Positions 46,092 to 54,565 are shown, counted from the stretch's first letter. The stretch is 64,000 nt of DNA from Lachnospiraceae bacterium (GCA_017396555.1 JAFQLS010000052.1:1-64000); one strand, 5' to 3'. Numbers and translations: made by a program. Notes: generated by a model not told the origin, from the letters alone.

Positions 46092-47234
46092 TTAACCATC
46101 CTGCCTTTCTTTAGCAAATTTGTTAATGGATTCGGCTGTGGTTAGACCGATACTCTTCTTAAGCTTTTTAAATTGCTTAGCTCCATAACTGAAAGAAATA
46201 AAAATTAATACAATATATATAAATAATGATTCTCTGAAATCTTTTGGATGACTATATAAATCGCTTTCTAGAAATTTAATAGCTAATCCAGATAATAATG
46301 TACCAAGAATCATAATAGCTGCTTTTATTTTAAATTTGACATAAGGTACAGCACCAACCGTTTTGCCGGTTTGTCCATTAACCATTATGGTATATCCTTT
46401 ATCTTCGTGAATAAATGACAAGAACCACACCGGTAGCATTGCATAGGTTTCTGAAAGAATTTCATGTGTGGGATTATCTTGTGTTATCTTAACGTTGTCA
46501 GCCGGTACAGATTTAATGACTTCCTGATTAAAAAGTTCTTTAACTTTGTATACAGCAAAGAACTTTTTATCCTGAGATGTACTGTCATAGCAGTCGGCAT
46601 AAAAACCTGACAAATATCCTGCCTCAAAAGGCTTCAGTGCAGTGGTATCAAAGGGCTCTAAACGTTGTGAAGATTCATCCTGAAGTCTTCTGGATGCGTC
46701 AACAGTAACTTTATTAAAAGTACATTCTGAAATTCTGCGATAATAATGCGTTTGTCGATATTTTCCATGTTTAATAGTGCCTCTTAATACCTGATTGCTG
46801 GAATAAAACACGTCATATAACCAAAAAGGAACATATATACCGCAGATACGTTCTGTTTGAAAGTTCTTGACTCCTCCATCGACAAAAAACCCTCTGCGTA
46901 AATGATTACGAATAGCTTCTTCAGCTTGTTCTCTTGTGATAGAAAAGGGTATTATAAATTCTGGCTTTTTTTGAGAAGCAACTCTGTTAAAAATTATGGT
47001 AGGTTGTCCGCAATAAGCACAAAAAGTAGCAGCTTCTACATCATTTACTGCTATTTCCGCACCACAGGTAGTACATGAATATATATCACATTGCATAGTC
47101 TCATATTCGGATATAGTTTCTTCATCTACTGCATCATTTGGATTAAAATTACTATCACATGCAGGACATAAAAGCAGTTGTTCATCAATATTATAGCTTA
47201 ATGCTTCTCCGCAATTAGGACATTTACAAATCAT
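46092..47234 (-). CDS. Zinc-ribbon membrane protein, first module (A1)
   Basis: First gene of the operon, about 380 residues. Two Cys4 zinc ribbons (MICKCPNCGEALSYNI then CPACDSNFNP; CTTCGAEIAVNDVEAATFCA then YCGQPTIIF), a core with CGIYVPFWLYDVFYSSNQ, RLQDESSQRLEPFDTTA and YLSGFYADCYD, the TIMVNGQTGKTVGAVPYV block and two C-terminal membrane segments. AAGGTGAT lies 8 bases upstream of the ATG at 47234, preferred over the GTG at 47246. Ends KFAKERQDG. Likely a membrane-bound zinc protein with its core on the cytoplasmic side. Confidence 0.75.
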   Translation of the reverse strand: MICKCPNCGEALSYNIDEQLLLCPACDSNFNPNDAVDEETISEYETMQCDIYSCTTCGAEIAVNDVEAATFCAYCGQPTIIFNRVASQKKPEFIIPFSITREQAEEAIRNHLRRGFFVDGGVKNFQTERICGIYVPFWLYDVFYSSNQVLRGTIKHGKYRQTHYYRRISECTFNKVTVDASRRLQDESSQRLEPFDTTALKPFEAGYLSGFYADCYDSTSQDKKFFAVYKVKELFNQEVIKSVPADNVKITQDNPTHEILSETYAMLPVWFLSFIHEDKGYTIMVNGQTGKTVGAVPYVKFKIKAAIMILGTLLSGLAIKFLESDLYSHPKDFRESLFIYIVLIFISFSYGAKQFKKLKKSIGLTTAESINKFAKERQDG

Positions 47235-47316
47235 TTTAAGAATCACCTTTTCTAAAAATAAACTAGTATAATCTTATCATATAAACAAATAATTGTAAAT
47301 TTTTATTATAAACTAG

Positions 47317-47345
47317 TTGACTTTGTTGGTTTAAAGTGCTATTAT
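47317..47345 (+). promoter_or_regulatory. Promoter of the aromatic amino-acid operon
   Basis: TTGACT (47317-47322), a 17-base spacer, TATTAT (47340-47345). It drives the leader that codes the Phe/Tyr peptide. Confidence 0.75.
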
Positions 47346-47381
47346 AGTGACTATCAAAAAATTATGAAGGAGGCAGTTAAA

Positions 47382-47459
47382 ATGAAAAACAATAAATTTT
47401 ATTACTTTTATTACTTTTTTAATAAGGACTGCCCGGCTTCAATGATGTTCAAAGATTAG
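47382..47459 (+). CDS. Leader peptide of the aromatic operon (25 residues)
   Basis: ATG at 47382 behind AAGGAGG opens MKNNKFYYFYYFFNKDCPAS and ends TAG at 47457. Residues 6-13 (47397-47420) are eight aromatic codons in a row: Phe, Tyr, Tyr, Phe, Tyr, Tyr, Phe, Phe. This is the classic shape of an attenuation leader. Ribosomes stall at these codons when charged tRNA-Phe or tRNA-Tyr is scarce. It lies 111 bases before the DAHP synthase gene and overlaps the antiterminator arm. The protein itself has no expected function. Confidence 0.85.
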   Translation: MKNNKFYYFYYFFNKDCPASMMFKD

Positions 47460-47532
47460 ATTCTTTGAATTGAATAAAAACGGACAGTCCGAATTTGATG
47501 TACTATTTGGTACACAAATCGGACTTTTTTTA
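47426..47532 (+). promoter_or_regulatory. Phe/Tyr attenuator: antiterminator and terminator stems
   Basis: Three pairing segments are visible. Segment 2, GGACTGCCCG (47426-47435), lies in the leader peptide's 3' half. Segment 3, CGGACAGTCC (47481-47490), pairs with segment 2 (nine of ten bases). The same segment starts the terminator arm AGTCCGAATTTGATGTAC (47486-47503), which pairs with GTACACAAATCGGACT (47510-47525), followed by seven T. A small hairpin TTCAAAGA/TCTTTGAA (47448-47469) covers the leader stop. Stalling on the Phe/Tyr codons should free segment 2 and let the operon be read; fast translation should allow termination. Confidence 0.85.
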
Positions 47533-47570
47533 TTCCTTAAATAAAAAATAAGAAAAGAGAGGTATTTATT

Positions 47571-48599
47571 ATGAGAATGAATTTTAAGAGAAAGCTTCCA
47601 ATTCCACAGGAGGTTAAAAAAGAATTTGCATTAACTGAAAAAATGGTACAGGTAAAGGAAAATAGAGATTACGAGATAAGAAGCGTATTTGAAGGACAGC
47701 TTGATAAATTTATCCTTATTATAGGACCATGTTCTGCTGATCAGAGTGAACCTGTTCTTGAATATATTTCCCGTCTTCGTAAGATAGAGGATCAGGTTTC
47801 AGACAAGATGATAATTATTCCTCGTATATACACCAATAAGCCAAGAACTACAGGTCAGGGATATAAAGGAATGTTACATCAGCCGGATCCTAATGCTGAA
47901 CCGGATATGTACAAAGGTATTGTCGCAATTAGAGAATTACATTTAGCAGCGCTTAGAGACTACGATTTTTCATGTGCGGATGAAATGTTATATCCTGAAA
48001 ATTACAGATATCTTTCAGACCTTCTTTCATATGTTGCAATTGGTGCCCGTTCGGTTGAAAATCAGCAACACAGATTAACAGCTAGTGGAATTGAGGTGCC
48101 GGTTGGAATGAAGAATCCTACAGGTGGAGACTTAAGTGTTATGATGAATTCTATAGTAGCTGCACAGTCAAGCCATACATTTTTATATCGTGGCTGGGAA
48201 GTTACAAGCAAGGGTAATCCTTGGTCACATGCAATTCTTAGAGGCTATATTGATTACACGGGTAAGAGTACATCAAATTACCATTACGAAGACCTTGTTC
48301 AGGTAAATGAATTGTATGCAAAGTCAGGACTTGCAAATCCTTCTGTTATTGTTGATACAAATCACAACAATTCAGGAAAACAATATCTTGAACAGGTGCG
48401 TATTGCAAAGGATATCGTTCATAGCCGCAATCAGAATCCGGATATCAAGAAGCTTGTAAAGGGCTTGATGATTGAGAGTTATCTTGAGGATGGTGCTCAG
48501 GGTATAGGAGAAAATGTTTTTGGAAAATCTATCACAGACCCTTGTCTTGGATGGGAAAAGACAGAAAGCCTTATTTTCGATATTGCTGATAAACTATAA
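47571..48599 (+). CDS. aroF: 3-Deoxy-7-phosphoheptulonate synthase (DAHP synthase)
   Basis: First enzyme of the shikimate pathway, joining phosphoenolpyruvate and erythrose 4-phosphate. It is the class I type: FILIIGPCSADQ, IYTNKPRTTGQGYKGM, SVENQQHRLTASGIEVPVGM, KNPTGGDLSVM and VIVDTNHNNSGKQY hold the substrate and metal residues. At 342 residues it matches AroF/G/H-type enzymes, which are feedback-inhibited by Phe or Tyr. First gene after the attenuator; the ATG at 47571 has GAGAGG upstream. Which amino acid inhibits it cannot be read from the sequence. Confidence 0.93.
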   Translation: MRMNFKRKLPIPQEVKKEFALTEKMVQVKENRDYEIRSVFEGQLDKFILIIGPCSADQSEPVLEYISRLRKIEDQVSDKMIIIPRIYTNKPRTTGQGYKGMLHQPDPNAEPDMYKGIVAIRELHLAALRDYDFSCADEMLYPENYRYLSDLLSYVAIGARSVENQQHRLTASGIEVPVGMKNPTGGDLSVMMNSIVAAQSSHTFLYRGWEVTSKGNPWSHAILRGYIDYTGKSTSNYHYEDLVQVNELYAKSGLANPSVIVDTNHNNSGKQYLEQVRIAKDIVHSRNQNPDIKKLVKGLMIESYLEDGAQGIGENVFGKSITDPCLGWEKTESLIFDIADKL

Positions 48600-48630
48600 A
48601 CAAATTTATTATTGAAATGGATGATGAAAA

Positions 48631-49719
48631 ATGAGTGAACTTCAAAATGCAAGAGAAATAATTAACAAAGTTGATAAAGAAATGGCGCGTTTATTCGAAA
48701 TCCGTATGGATGCGGCTAAAGAGGTTGCAAAATACAAAAAAGAAAACGGCTTACCGATTGATGATTTTGTGAGAGAAAATGAAATAATAAAAAGAAATTC
48801 AAATTATATAGAGAATGAAGAATATCGCTCTTATTATGTGAATTTTTTAAAGAAGAATATTAAGCTGTCTAAAGATTTGCAGCATCGTCTTCTTGAAGGA
48901 ATGACGGTTGCATATAGTGGTGTGGAAGGTGCATTTGCGAATGTTGCAGCTCGCCGTATATTTCCGGATGCAAGATGCATTCCTTATGCCGATTTTAAAG
49001 CGGCATACAGAGCTGTAGAGAAAGGAGAATGTGATTGTGTAATTCTTCCTATCGAGAATAGTTTTAATGGTGATGTAGGAAATGTTTTAGATCTTGCATT
49101 CTTTGGTTCGCTATACATAAATGGTGTATATGAGGCTGAAATTGTTCAAAATCTTCTCGGAGTTAAGGGAGCAAGGATTTCGGATATTAAAAAAGTAATC
49201 AGTCATCCACAGGCACTTGGGCAATGTGCCACTTATATTGATAACCATGGTTTTGAAAGTGAAGATGCTGTAAATACTGCGATTGCAGCTAAAATGGTTG
49301 CCGAAATGAGTGATAAAAGTATAGCGGCTATTGGCAGCGCAGAAGCGGCACAACAATTTGGTTTACAAATAATATCAGAGAAAATAAATGATAGTGGAAC
49401 CAATACAACCAGATTTGCAATTTTTTCACGTTCAAACAGAACACCTCAACAGGGTGATGAGAGATTTATTATGATGTTTACAGTTAAAAACGCTGCCGGT
49501 TCCCTTGGTGAAGCGATATCTGTTATAGGAAAGTACGGCTTTAACCTTAGGGCTTTAAAAAGCCGTCCAACTAAGGAGCTTGTATGGGATTATTTCTTTT
49601 ACGTTGAAGGTGAAGGAAATATTAACAGTCAAGAGGGTGAGGCTATGTTGGAACAGTTGAAGGATTGTTGTTCAAATTTGAAAATTGCGGGTTCCTATGA
49701 AAAGGAAATACATATTTAA
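48631..49719 (+). CDS. pheA: Chorismate mutase/prephenate dehydratase (P-protein)
   Basis: Bifunctional enzyme of Phe synthesis. The N-terminal AroQ-type chorismate mutase domain (ARLFEIRMDAAKEVAKYKKE, about 1-90) is followed by prephenate dehydratase (VAYSGVEGAFANVAARRIFP, then IENSFNGDVGNVLDL and NTTRFAIFSR, the catalytic TRF motif) and an ACT domain (AAGSLGEAISVIGKYGFNLR) that binds Phe for feedback control. At 362 residues it is normal for a P-protein. It starts 31 bases after aroF. Confidence 0.94.
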   Translation: MSELQNAREIINKVDKEMARLFEIRMDAAKEVAKYKKENGLPIDDFVRENEIIKRNSNYIENEEYRSYYVNFLKKNIKLSKDLQHRLLEGMTVAYSGVEGAFANVAARRIFPDARCIPYADFKAAYRAVEKGECDCVILPIENSFNGDVGNVLDLAFFGSLYINGVYEAEIVQNLLGVKGARISDIKKVISHPQALGQCATYIDNHGFESEDAVNTAIAAKMVAEMSDKSIAAIGSAEAAQQFGLQIISEKINDSGTNTTRFAIFSRSNRTPQQGDERFIMMFTVKNAAGSLGEAISVIGKYGFNLRALKSRPTKELVWDYFFYVEGEGNINSQEGEAMLEQLKDCCSNLKIAGSYEKEIHI

Positions 49720-49734
49720 GAGGCGGTGAATAGA

Positions 49735-51273
49735 ATGATTATTCCAGTAAAAACACAAAATGGTTCATATAATATTTACCTTGAGAGAGGTGCATTATCC
49801 AAGGCCGGAGAATATTTTAAGCTTGACAGAAAGGTTCTTATAGTTACGGATTCAGGTGTTCCGGTCGAGTATGCAAAAACAGTAGCCAAATGTTGTAAGA
49901 TTCCTGTTATAGTTACCATAGAAATGGGTGAAAGGTCTAAGAATATGGATACATTTAAGGAGCTGCTTGGTTATATGGTTGAAAATAATTTTACCCGTAC
50001 AGACTGTGTCGTAGCAGTTGGTGGTGGAGTAGTAGGTGACCTTAGTGGATTTGTTGCATCAACATTTATGCGAGGCGTGGATTTTTACAATATTCCAACG
50101 ACGATGCTTTCACAGGTGGATTCTTCCATAGGTGGAAAAACAGCAATTGATTTTATGGGATATAAAAATATTGTGGGTGCATTTTATCCGCCAATGGGAG
50201 TGTTGATTGACCCGGATACATTGAAGACACTTCCAAAACGCCAGTTGTCAAATGGACTTGCGGAGGCTTTAAAGATGTCTGCAACAAGTGATAAAGACCT
50301 TTTTGCAATATTTGAAAATGATGATATAGAAGCTAGTATTGATACCATTATTGAACGCTCTCTTCGTATTAAAAAATATGTGGTTGAGGAGGATGAGAAG
50401 GAAGCCGGACTTAGAAAAATTTTGAATTTTGGTCATACGCTTGCACATGCAATTGAGAGTGCAAATGACCTTGAAAAATATTATCACGGTGAATGTGTAG
50501 GAATAGGTATGCTTCCTATGTGTGATTATAAGGTGAGAGAAAGACTTTTACCTGTTCTAAAAAAGCTTCAATTACCTACAAATACAGAGTATACAATAGA
50601 TGATTTGCTTGAAGCATGCAGGCATGATAAGAAAGCATCGGGAGATACTATTACTATTGTATATGTTTCTGAAATTGGAAATGCAGAGTTAAAAAATATG
50701 AGCTTTGAGGAATACGAAGATTTAGTGCGGGAGGGTTTAGAATTTGATCCGAATTATCGTGAAACCGTAAACTTAAAGCAAAATATTGTTTTAACCGGAA
50801 TGCCTGGAAGTGGAAAGACAACTATCGGAAAACTAATTGCAGAAGAAACAGGGATGAAATTTATTGATACAGACGAAGAAATAGTTAAAAGAGAAAATAA
50901 AACGATTCCTGAGATATTTGAAGAGAGTGGTGAAAAAGGATTCCGTAAGATTGAAACTGAGGTAATAGCAGACATATCAGTTGTAGAAAATGCAGTTATT
51001 TCTACCGGTGGAGGAGCAATACTTAATAAGACTAATATAGATATGCTTAGGGAAAATGGAAGAATTTATTTTATTGACAGAGCACTTGAAGATATAGTTG
51101 CAACCTCTGACAGACCTTTATCAAGTAACAGAACTGACCTTGAAAAGAGATATTCAGAGAGATATGAGTTATATTGTTCAAGATGTGACAAACAAATAAA
51201 GATTAGTAATGAAGCTTATTCAAATATGAAAATAATTTTAGAGGACTTTTATGATGAAAATACTTGTGATTAA
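49735..51273 (+). CDS. aroB: Fused 3-dehydroquinate synthase/shikimate kinase (AroB-AroK)
   Basis: A single protein of 512 residues. The N-terminal 345 residues are AroB (VVAVGGGVVGDLSGF, IPTTMLSQVDSSIGGKTAID, NFGHTLAHAIES). The C-terminal 165 are AroK (VLTGMPGSGKTTIGKLIAEE with the P-loop, FIDTDEEIVKRENK, ISTGGGA). The join is short and the frame is open throughout. In most bacteria aroK and aroB are separate, so the fusion would link steps two and five of the pathway. The ATG at 49735 is chosen behind GAGGCGG; a GTG at 49726 is in frame but lies inside that site. Confidence 0.92.
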   Translation: MIIPVKTQNGSYNIYLERGALSKAGEYFKLDRKVLIVTDSGVPVEYAKTVAKCCKIPVIVTIEMGERSKNMDTFKELLGYMVENNFTRTDCVVAVGGGVVGDLSGFVASTFMRGVDFYNIPTTMLSQVDSSIGGKTAIDFMGYKNIVGAFYPPMGVLIDPDTLKTLPKRQLSNGLAEALKMSATSDKDLFAIFENDDIEASIDTIIERSLRIKKYVVEEDEKEAGLRKILNFGHTLAHAIESANDLEKYYHGECVGIGMLPMCDYKVRERLLPVLKKLQLPTNTEYTIDDLLEACRHDKKASGDTITIVYVSEIGNAELKNMSFEEYEDLVREGLEFDPNYRETVNLKQNIVLTGMPGSGKTTIGKLIAEETGMKFIDTDEEIVKRENKTIPEIFEESGEKGFRKIETEVIADISVVENAVISTGGGAILNKTNIDMLRENGRIYFIDRALEDIVATSDRPLSSNRTDLEKRYSERYELYCSRCDKQIKISNEAYSNMKIILEDFYDENTCD

Positions 51274-51682
51274 CGGACCAAATCTTAACATGCTCGGTAT
51301 CAGAGAACCAGATCATTATGGCAGAGAGACATATGCTGATCTTGTAAAAAAAATTAATAATTATTGTGAATTAAAGGGAATAGAGGTAAAACTATTTCAG
51401 TCAAATCACGAAGGGGCACTTGTTGATGAAATTCAAAATGCATATGGAAATATTGATGGAATTGTTATTAATCCAGGTGCGTATACACATACAAGTATAG
51501 CTATATTAGATGCTGTAAAATCAGTGAACATTCCAACCGTTGAGGTTCATATTTCAAAGGTTGAGGAACGTGAAGAATTCAGACAGATAAGTTATGTGCG
51601 ACTTGCCTGTGTAAAAACTATTACAGGTCATGGAACAGATGGCTATCTTGAAGCTATTGATTATTTAGTTGGGAGCAAATAG
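51251..51682 (+). CDS. aroQ: 3-Dehydroquinate dehydratase, type II
   Basis: Third enzyme of the shikimate pathway. ILVINGPNLNMLGIREPDHY, FQSNHEGALVDEIQ, INPGAYTHTSIAILDA and VEVHISKVEEREEFR are the type II signature; the catalytic Tyr (Y in DHYGR) and His (H in NHEG and VEVHIS) are present. At 143 residues it is normal length. The start overlaps the end of the aroB-aroK gene by 23 bases and uses GAGGA. Confidence 0.95.
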   Translation: MMKILVINGPNLNMLGIREPDHYGRETYADLVKKINNYCELKGIEVKLFQSNHEGALVDEIQNAYGNIDGIVINPGAYTHTSIAILDAVKSVNIPTVEVHISKVEEREEFRQISYVRLACVKTITGHGTDGYLEAIDYLVGSK

Positions 51683-51683
51683 T

Positions 51684-52886
51684 ATGAAGGCAGTATTCAA
51701 ACCTAGTAAACTTAATGGAACCATATCAGCGCCACCTTCAAAAAGTATGGCACACAGATACTTAATTGGTGCAGCTCTGTCTGGTCAAAAATGTATTTTG
51801 TCAGGTGTTGACTATAGTGAAGATATACTTGCAAGTATTGATTGTTTAAAGGCACTTGGGGCTGAAATAACAGCTGAAAAAGATACTGTAATTGTAGAGT
51901 CTTGCGATTTTATGAAGGCAAAAAATCCCGTATTAGAATGTAGGGAAAGTGGGAGCACTCTTAGATTTTTTATCCCGCTTGCATTATGTATGGGGAATGA
52001 GGTTGTTTTAAATGGAAGTGAGAGACTTTTGGAGAGACCTCTTGGTGTCTACGAGGAGCTGTGCAGTGAAAATGGCTTTAAGTTTGATAAGAATAAAAAT
52101 AGTGTAACAGTTTGTGGAAATCTTAAGAGTGGAAATTATAAGCTCAGAGGTGATATAAGCAGTCAGTTTATTACAGGATTAATTTTTGCCCTTATTTATC
52201 TTAATGAGGATAGCGAGATTGAAATTATCCCGCCCTTTGAAAGCAGGTCTTATATTAATTTAACAATCAGTGCGTTAAAATCCTTTGGTGCAGATATTGA
52301 ATTTATGGATGAATACAAAATTGCGATTAAGAAGTCAGAGTTAAATGCTTTTTCGGGAAGAATTGAAGGTGATTATTCTAATGCAGCATTTCTTGATGCA
52401 TTTAATTATATAGGTTCGAATGTAAATATATCTAATTTAAACCCTTATAGCTTGCAGGGTGACAGGGTTTATGCAGAATATTTTGAACAAATTTCAAAGG
52501 GAGTACCGACTCTTGATATTTCTGATTGCCCGGATTTGGGACCGATTTTATTTGCTCTTGCCGCAATGAAAAATGGGGCTGTATTTACAGGAACTAACAG
52601 GCTTAAGGCAAAAGAAAGTGACAGAGGTCAGGCTATGTATGACGAGCTTAAGAAGCTTGGAGTTGAGTTAGAAATACGTGATAATTCTATTATTGTGCCC
52701 AAGCAGAAGCTTGAGTTTAATGGAGAGATTCTTGACGCTCATAACGACCATAGAATTGTTATGTCGATGTCGGTTATTTTATCAGAAATTGGCGGAGAAA
52801 TTGAAGGAGTACAGGCGGTAAGAAAGAGTTATCCGGGATTTTTTGAGGATATAAAGGAACTTGGAGCAAAGGTGGAATTAATATGA
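51684..52886 (+). CDS. aroA: EPSP synthase (3-phosphoshikimate 1-carboxyvinyltransferase)
   Basis: Sixth enzyme of the pathway, joining shikimate 3-phosphate and phosphoenolpyruvate. APPSKSMAHRYLIGAALSG, ECRESGSTLRFFIPLAL, LRGDISSQFITGLIFAL, EGDYSNAAF and NRLKAKESDRGQAMYDE are active-site blocks. About 400 residues, slightly short of typical 430. The ATG at 51684 is chosen: it begins the conserved FKPSKLNGTISAP region and follows the aroQ stop by one base. GGGAGC is upstream. Confidence 0.93.
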   Translation: MKAVFKPSKLNGTISAPPSKSMAHRYLIGAALSGQKCILSGVDYSEDILASIDCLKALGAEITAEKDTVIVESCDFMKAKNPVLECRESGSTLRFFIPLALCMGNEVVLNGSERLLERPLGVYEELCSENGFKFDKNKNSVTVCGNLKSGNYKLRGDISSQFITGLIFALIYLNEDSEIEIIPPFESRSYINLTISALKSFGADIEFMDEYKIAIKKSELNAFSGRIEGDYSNAAFLDAFNYIGSNVNISNLNPYSLQGDRVYAEYFEQISKGVPTLDISDCPDLGPILFALAAMKNGAVFTGTNRLKAKESDRGQAMYDELKKLGVELEIRDNSIIVPKQKLEFNGEILDAHNDHRIVMSMSVILSEIGGEIEGVQAVRKSYPGFFEDIKELGAKVELI

Positions 52887-53740
52887 TAGTTGATATAAGA
52901 AAAAGAATACTGATAGTTGGATTAGGACTTTTGGGTGGCAGCTATGCAAAGGTATTGAAAAGATTTGGGTTTCATATCAGTGCTATAACCAAGGAGCAAG
53001 GTTCGATAGATTATGCAATTAAAGAAAACATTATAGATGACGGTTCAACGGAGCTTGATAAGGAATTGATAGGAAATGCAGATATTGTTATATTTGCATT
53101 ATATCCTCATGTGTTTGTGGAATGGATTGAGGAGAACCAGAGCCTTCTTAAAAGCGGAGCACTTATAACAGACGTTACCGGTGTTAAAGGAAGTATTGTG
53201 TATAAGATTCAGGATATGCTTCGTCCGGATGTTGAGTTTATTGCAGCTCACCCAATGGCAGGACGCGAAGTGTCGGGCGTTGAAAATAGCTCTGATAAGA
53301 TATTTATTGGAGCAAACTATATTGTAACGCCTACTGAAAAAAATACGGAGGAAGCCATTGAAACCTGTATGGAGCTTGGCAGACTTCTTGGTTTTTCAAA
53401 TGTAACTACACTTTCACCGAAAGAGCATGACGAAATGATTGGTTTCCTTTCACAGCTTACACATTGCATTGCAATTACATTAATGACCTGCAATGACAAA
53501 GAAGATATGGAAAAATTTACGGGTGATTCATTTAGAGACCTCACACGTATCGCTCGTATAAATGACCTTATGTGGAGTGAATTGTTTGTTGCAAATAAGC
53601 AGGCACTTTTAGAGCAGATGAATTTATTTATGGATAAGTTTAAAGAATTAAAAACTATGCTTGAGGAAGAGGATATTGACGGTATGAGAAAAATGATGCG
53701 CCATTCGACAGAAAGACGTGCGTTATTTGATAAGAAATAG
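52883..53740 (+). CDS. tyrA: Prephenate dehydrogenase
   Basis: Makes 4-hydroxyphenylpyruvate for Tyr synthesis with NAD. RILIVGLGLLGGSYAKVL is the dinucleotide site, HPMAGREVSGVENS the substrate region with the catalytic His in FLSQLTHCIAITLM. At 285 residues it lacks the C-terminal ACT domain that many TyrA have. The start overlaps the aroA stop by four bases (ATGA), so the two are coupled. It closes the pathway from DAHP to Phe and Tyr inside one operon. Confidence 0.93.
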   Translation: MIVDIRKRILIVGLGLLGGSYAKVLKRFGFHISAITKEQGSIDYAIKENIIDDGSTELDKELIGNADIVIFALYPHVFVEWIEENQSLLKSGALITDVTGVKGSIVYKIQDMLRPDVEFIAAHPMAGREVSGVENSSDKIFIGANYIVTPTEKNTEEAIETCMELGRLLGFSNVTTLSPKEHDEMIGFLSQLTHCIAITLMTCNDKEDMEKFTGDSFRDLTRIARINDLMWSELFVANKQALLEQMNLFMDKFKELKTMLEEEDIDGMRKMMRHSTERRALFDKK

Positions 53741-53755
53741 GTAGGGATTGAAATT

Positions 53756-54220
53756 ATGATTCGAAGAGCTAAAGAAAAGGACATTTATAAAATTGGAGAT
53801 TTGTTATCTCAGGTTGATTTAGTGCATCACAATGGCAGACCGGATATTTTTAAAATTGGCAGGAAATACTCTGATGAGGAGCTAAAAGAGCTTTTGGAGG
53901 ATGAGAAGCGCCCGATACTTGTAGCCGTAGATGAAAATGACGAGGTAATGGGATATTGCTTCTGCATTTACCAACAGCATTTTGATAATTCGGTTCTTAC
54001 GGACATCAAGACTTTATATATTGATGACCTTTGCGTGGATGAGAAACTACGTGGCAAACATATCGGCAGGGAATTATATGAGGCAGCAGTTAAGCTTGCA
54101 AAAGACAATGCTTGCTACAATCTTACACTTAATGTGTGGAGCTGTAATCCATCTGCCATGCGTTTCTATGAGGCATGCGGTTTGATTCCACAGAAGGTGG
54201 GAATGGAATTGATATTGTAA
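53756..54220 (+). CDS. GNAT-family N-acetyltransferase
   Basis: A 154-residue GNAT protein. The acetyl-CoA site is LCVDEKLRGKHIGRELYEAA (with the RGKHIGREL loop), preceded by EVMGYCFCIYQQ and followed by NVWSCNPSAMRFYEACGL. It follows tyrA by 15 bases and may be a trailing gene of the aromatic operon. The substrate is unknown. Confidence 0.88.
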   Translation: MIRRAKEKDIYKIGDLLSQVDLVHHNGRPDIFKIGRKYSDEELKELLEDEKRPILVAVDENDEVMGYCFCIYQQHFDNSVLTDIKTLYIDDLCVDEKLRGKHIGRELYEAAVKLAKDNACYNLTLNVWSCNPSAMRFYEACGLIPQKVGMELIL

Positions 54221-54314
54221 TTTTAATAATTAGATAGAAACATATTGGTATAAATCCGTTATTTTTCCACATACTAACTTCATATCCAATTATAAGGAAA
54301 AGGAGTTAAGATAT

Positions 54315-54530
54315 ATGAAAGCAACAGGTATAGTCCGTCGTATAGACGAGCTTGGAAGAATAGTAATACCAAAGGAAATAAGAAGAACTTTACGTATTAG
54401 AGAAAGTGACCCGCTACTGACAATGTTGACAGAGTGTGGAAGGTCTGATGGAGAGGGAGTTTGTGGGAAGGTTAAAAGAAATCTGTTCGTTAGTGGGGTG
54501 GTTGGACTCTGTGAGAGAGTGGGAAAGTGA
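54315..54530 (+). pseudogene. Truncated SpoVT/AbrB-type regulator
   Basis: MKATGIVRRIDELGRIVIPK and RRTLRIRESDPL are the full N-terminal AbrB-type DNA-binding domain of a SpoVT-like protein, behind an AAAAGGAG site. From about 54416 the reading frame no longer matches the family: the expected EIFT-type strand and C-terminal GAF domain are missing and the sequence runs into LTMLTECGRSDGE and beyond. So the gene was cut by a deletion or insertion. The remaining 71 codons may still give a DNA-binding fragment. Confidence 0.75.
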
Positions 54531-54565
54531 ATAAGGAAGCTTTAAGTTAGAAAATGTATGTGTTA

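Larger units (their letters stand above)
43166..47234 (-). repeat. Three tandem copies of an A-B gene module
   Basis: The order of transcription is A1-B1-A2-B2-A3-B3. The A proteins share zinc ribbons, core blocks and the C-terminal TIMVNGQTGK region; the B proteins share a membrane segment and the NDxGNSKGxFxDF block. The stop/start junction is kept (TAATATG for A1/B1 and A2/B2; GGTTAATATG is still visible for A3/B3 although the A3 stop has moved 5'). This points to duplication of whole modules, not of single genes. Confidence 0.85.

Noticed and set aside
43409-47234. PriA helicase or transcription factor B labels for the zinc-ribbon proteins
   Set aside because: Only the Cys4 ribbons are shared. 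No helicase motifs are present, and the C-terminal membrane segments argue against a replication role.
53317-53784. Long frame on the minus strand opposite tyrA
   Set aside because: It has no ribosome site or domain and is the shadow of tyrA, whose protein is clearly conserved.
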